From: Nitrososphaerota archaeon
GTDB taxonomy: Archaea; Thermoproteota; Nitrososphaeria; Nitrososphaerales; Nitrosopumilaceae
NCBI GenBank assembly: GCA_028866895.1
Contig: JAGWHF010000013.1
Coordinates: 1 to 64,000, forward strand
DNA length: 64,000 bases
Direction of reading: 5' to 3'
A program made the position numbers and the translations under genes. The notes under the pieces are model-generated. The model searched no databases. It was not told where the DNA came from and saw only the letters and a list, made by a program, of their open reading frames with translations. Below are positions 61,664-64,000 of this stretch, piece after piece (the first letter of the stretch is position 1; every line of letters begins with the position of its first letter).

Positions 61664-63136
61664 ATGTACAGGTCCAGGCTGGAGGGCAAGCTAGACGACA
61701 TTACACTGGAATTCCTCTCATCGATTTCAGATGATTCCGTTATATCTGAATACGACATTCTGGGAAGCCAGGCGCACACCCTGATGCTTCTTGAAAATGA
61801 GATTGTCACCAGGCAGGAGGCAGTAAAGATACTTGGTGCCCTGGAGAATCTAAAAAAGTTTGACTTTTCAAAAAAATCAGACGCCGAAGACATACACGAA
61901 CTTATCGAGTCCCTTGTGATAAAAAAGGCCGGAAAGGAGGCTGGTGGAAAGATGCACACTGCAAGGTCGCGAAACGATCAGGTCGCACTTGACATCAGGA
62001 TGAGGATCAGGGATGACATCAACACAGTGTGCTTTTGCTTAAACCAGACAATAGAAACCTTGGTTGACCTTGCTGAAAAAAATCAGGATGCCATAATGCC
62101 GCTCTATACGCACATGCAGCAAGCCCAAGTAGGTCTCTTCTCCCACTTCCTTCTTGCATATGCAGATGCCCTCTTCAGGGACCTTGACAGGTTTTATGTG
62201 GCGTACGGGCGTGTCAACGAGTCCCCGCTAGGGGCAGGCCCTGTAGGTGGGACGAGCATACCAATTGACAGGCAATCTACTGCCAAAATGCTCGGCTTCA
62301 AGGGACTGGTGGAGAACTCTATAGACGCAACCACGTCACGTGACTTTGTAGCCGAATACTTGGGAAATTCGGCTATATTGATGACCAATTTGAGCAGAAT
62401 GGCAGAGGATTTTATAATATGGTCTACGTCCGAGTTCTCCTTCATAGATCTTTCTGACAGGTTTACCTCTACCTCAAGCGTGATGCCGCAGAAGAAAAAC
62501 CCGGATGTCCTAGAACTGATCCGAGGCAAGACATCGCAGGTCATAGGCTACCAGACGGCAGTTTTGTCAAACTTGAAAGGCCTGCCTTCTGGTTATAACC
62601 GTGACCTCCAGCAGGTCAAGGTTTCCATATGGCCTACCTCGAAGATCGTCATCTCCTCCCTTCTTGTTGTAAACTCGCTGTTGAAGACTCTGAAGGTAAA
62701 TGAGAATGTCATGAGGGATGCCATAGAGGGAGGGTATTCTATATCGCTTGACATCGCAGAATCCCTGGTAAGGAGGGGAACTCCGTTTAGGAATGCCCAC
62801 AGGATAGTGGGCAACCTTGTCCAGATTGCCGCAAGGTCAGGCCGGCCGCTTCTTGCACTCTCGCCCAACGAGGTAAAATCGGTCATCCAAGACGGGGAGA
62901 TAGATGCGCTTGAACTTCATAGGATAATCCAGTCCGCTACTCCGGAGCACTCCCTTGAATTAAGAAAGTCAAGGGGTTCTGCTGGAAAGCACGAGCAGCA
63001 ACGGATGATTGAAGAAAGGAAACGAAAGGTCAAGGCCTACATGACCGGCACAAGCAGGAGGACGACGGAGGTGAGGGAATCGTTTGGGTTGCTTGGCAAG
63101 ACAGTCGCCTCCCTGATAAGAAATTCCGTGAAATGA
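61664..63136 (+). CDS. argH: Argininosuccinate lyase
   Basis: A 490-residue enzyme of the fumarase/aspartase superfamily, last step of arginine synthesis: argininosuccinate to arginine and fumarate. The conserved regions are in order: HTARSRNDQVA (about residues 102-112), THMQQAQVGLFSH (about 150-162) and the signature TSSVMPQKKNPD (about 271-282). The start at 61664 is supported by the TATA spacing; an in-frame ATG at 61640 adds eight residues. No other arginine gene is in the window. Confidence 0.93.
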   Translation: MYRSRLEGKLDDITLEFLSSISDDSVISEYDILGSQAHTLMLLENEIVTRQEAVKILGALENLKKFDFSKKSDAEDIHELIESLVIKKAGKEAGGKMHTARSRNDQVALDIRMRIRDDINTVCFCLNQTIETLVDLAEKNQDAIMPLYTHMQQAQVGLFSHFLLAYADALFRDLDRFYVAYGRVNESPLGAGPVGGTSIPIDRQSTAKMLGFKGLVENSIDATTSRDFVAEYLGNSAILMTNLSRMAEDFIIWSTSEFSFIDLSDRFTSTSSVMPQKKNPDVLELIRGKTSQVIGYQTAVLSNLKGLPSGYNRDLQQVKVSIWPTSKIVISSLLVVNSLLKTLKVNENVMRDAIEGGYSISLDIAESLVRRGTPFRNAHRIVGNLVQIAARSGRPLLALSPNEVKSVIQDGEIDALELHRIIQSATPEHSLELRKSRGSAGKHEQQRMIEERKRKVKAYMTGTSRRTTEVRESFGLLGKTVASLIRNSVK

Positions 63137-63348
63137 TCAAATTGTAGGATGCAATGCTGGTACAATTTGCCATCACAATCTGCCACTAATTTACCGACCC
63201 ATGTTGAAATCAAATAAAAAATTCCATTTATTGAAAAATTTTCAATGAATTTCAGAATTAATCACGAATTTATTGGAGCAAACTTGACTTTTTCATTGAT
63301 TTTACTTCACATGGCTACAGATAAAAAATTACTGCAACTACCGGACGA
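63137..63348. other. AT-rich intergenic region with a 17-base palindrome
   Basis: Between argH and the next small gene lies an AT-rich stretch with ATTGAAAAATTTTCAAT at 63230-63246, an inverted repeat of eight bases per arm around one base. It may be an operator or a transcription signal. I see no other gene on this stretch. Confidence 0.4.
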
Positions 63349-63558
63349 ATGTACCAATTCGTACAACCACAAACGGACAAGCCTAACTACACTGTGGGTC
63401 AGACATGGGGTGCCCTAAAAAAGGCGTGGCGGGGATACAAGATTGCCAAGGTACACGGCGACCACCCAAAGATGTCGGATTATGCCAAGAAAATTCGGAC
63501 CCTTCAGAATGACTTGGGAATAAAACAGTCAGAATTCCCGGAACTGAACCTGCACTAG
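63349..63558 (+). CDS. Conserved-looking hypothetical protein (69 residues)
   Basis: A 69-residue protein (MYQFVQPQTDKPNYTVG) with a basic, mostly helical body (YTVGQTWGALKKAWRGYKIA, KMSDYAKKIRTLQNDLG). It looks like a real gene by its amphipathic helices, but I know no function. It lies upstream of the secreted-protein gene at the window end. Confidence 0.6.
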   Translation: MYQFVQPQTDKPNYTVGQTWGALKKAWRGYKIAKVHGDHPKMSDYAKKIRTLQNDLGIKQSEFPELNLH

Positions 63559-63697
63559 TTAGCACTTCATTTTTTTAGAAAAAGGCACACGTCAGTATAA
63601 CTGGCAGATTTCTTGCTTGAGGGTATGACTGTTCTAAACATACCCTCGCAAAGGTTAATAGCTTTGATTCAAACGCAAGAATTACTTGAAAGGCAAC

Positions 63698-64000
63698 ATG
63701 GTCATGTTATTTTTCGTCTCTGTGTCCCTCTTGCCGTTTACAATCAATGATGCAAATGCCGCCTCGTATGACATCAAGGACATTGGATCGTGCCAATCAA
63801 TCTCCGGGACTTGGGATTCTACCACCTCCACATGCACCATATCCGACCTGACATTGGGTTCGGGAGATCTTCTCTTTGTGGACAATTCTGCCTTTCCATC
63901 TCTCTCCTTGGTAATCACAAGTTCTCTTGAAAACAATGGTGGGGCCATAAAGAACTCTGGCGGCATTATGATTGGTAACTCGGCAGTCCTCGATAACAAC
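63698..64000 (+). CDS. Secreted surface protein, N-terminal part (cut by window end)
   Basis: An open frame from ATG 63698 to the window end encodes 101 residues so far. It begins with a signal peptide (about residues 1-22, LFFVSVSLLPFTINDANA), then YDIKDIGSCQ, and a segment SLENNGGAIKNSGGIMIGN typical of the Asn/Gly-rich repeat proteins secreted by Thaumarchaeota. The minus-strand frame over the same bases has no such features, so the plus strand is the coding strand. The rest lies outside the window. Confidence 0.75.
   Translation, partial: MVMLFFVSVSLLPFTINDANAASYDIKDIGSCQSISGTWDSTTSTCTISDLTLGSGDLLFVDNSAFPSLSLVITSSLENNGGAIKNSGGIMIGNSAVLDNN

Noticed and set aside
63682-63999. A 105-residue minus-strand frame at the window end
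   Set aside because: The plus strand over the same bases encodes a signal peptide and a surface-protein-like sequence, so the minus frame is a shadow.

Overview
The window looks like chromosomal DNA of an ammonia-oxidising-type Thaumarchaeote (Nitrososphaeria, probably the Nitrososphaera side). The evidence is archaeal information-processing genes (L7Ae, S28e, L24e, L37e, LSm, aIF5B, aIF6, RfcS, GINS, MCM, Hel308, Alba), TATA boxes about 26-35 bases before many start codons (leaderless style), a PEFG-CTERM surface protein, blue-copper (cupredoxin) proteins, and overlapping ATGA gene junctions. No amo or rRNA genes fall in the window, so the genus is an inference.

Layout. 1-3460: end of an integrated element: an IS4/IS5-type transposase, two orphan genes, an AbrB-like gene and an intact tyrosine recombinase, abutting the 3' end of tRNA-Ala(CGC). 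3600-16700: housekeeping genes: cyclic amidohydrolase, the LSm-L37e-coiled-coil-rpiA operon, purU plus creatininase, glmM-like mutase, the L7Ae-S28e-L24e-ndk-IF5B operon, thioredoxin/archease, hisS and aIF6. 16800-17900: two tandem Sulfolobus-type ferredoxins with near-identical promoters. 18500-21500: a 1008-residue secreted protein with FN3 domains and a Spherulin-4-like TIM barrel. 21500-29800: replication block: rfcS, then GINS23-mcm-hel308-glycosyl-1-phosphate transferase with start/stop overlaps; mcm carries a complete intein inside Walker B. 29800-34050: sugar modification, aminotransferase and a ferredoxin-NADP-reductase-like flavoprotein. 34178-38700: tRNA-Ala(GGC) followed by a decayed relative of the first integrase, then an AT-rich stretch of small genes (RIO1 kinase, Cys-rich microproteins, a lone Lrp sensor domain). 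38650-40640: a metal island (NicO-type transporter, CsoR/RcnR repressor, CDF transporter with an in-frame stop) headed by a C-tract/G-tract palindrome. 40800-43300: beta-helix and PEFG-CTERM surface proteins. 43700-48900: ADP-forming acyl-CoA synthetase beside pyruvate:ferredoxin-type oxidoreductase. 49000-51100: nicotinamidase and nicotinate phosphoribosyltransferase (NAD salvage). 51250-57600: HtrA protease, double cupredoxin, Rieske protein, Dps-like ferritin, Alba, isocitrate-lyase-family enzyme, PadR regulator with a perfect palindrome at its promoter. 57764-61050: complete succinate dehydrogenase operon (A-C-D-B). 61050-64000: SufT-like protein, argH, and the start of another secreted protein cut by the window end.

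The most unusual items are the two tRNA-Ala genes that both carry related integrases (one live, one decayed), the MCM intein with signs of a transferred flanking tract, the CsoR-family repressor that lacks the usual Cys together with a nearby G-tract palindrome, the CDF gene with a UGA replacing a Gly codon, and the secreted Spherulin-4/FN3 protein. I did not find a clear, wholly new defence or mobile system.
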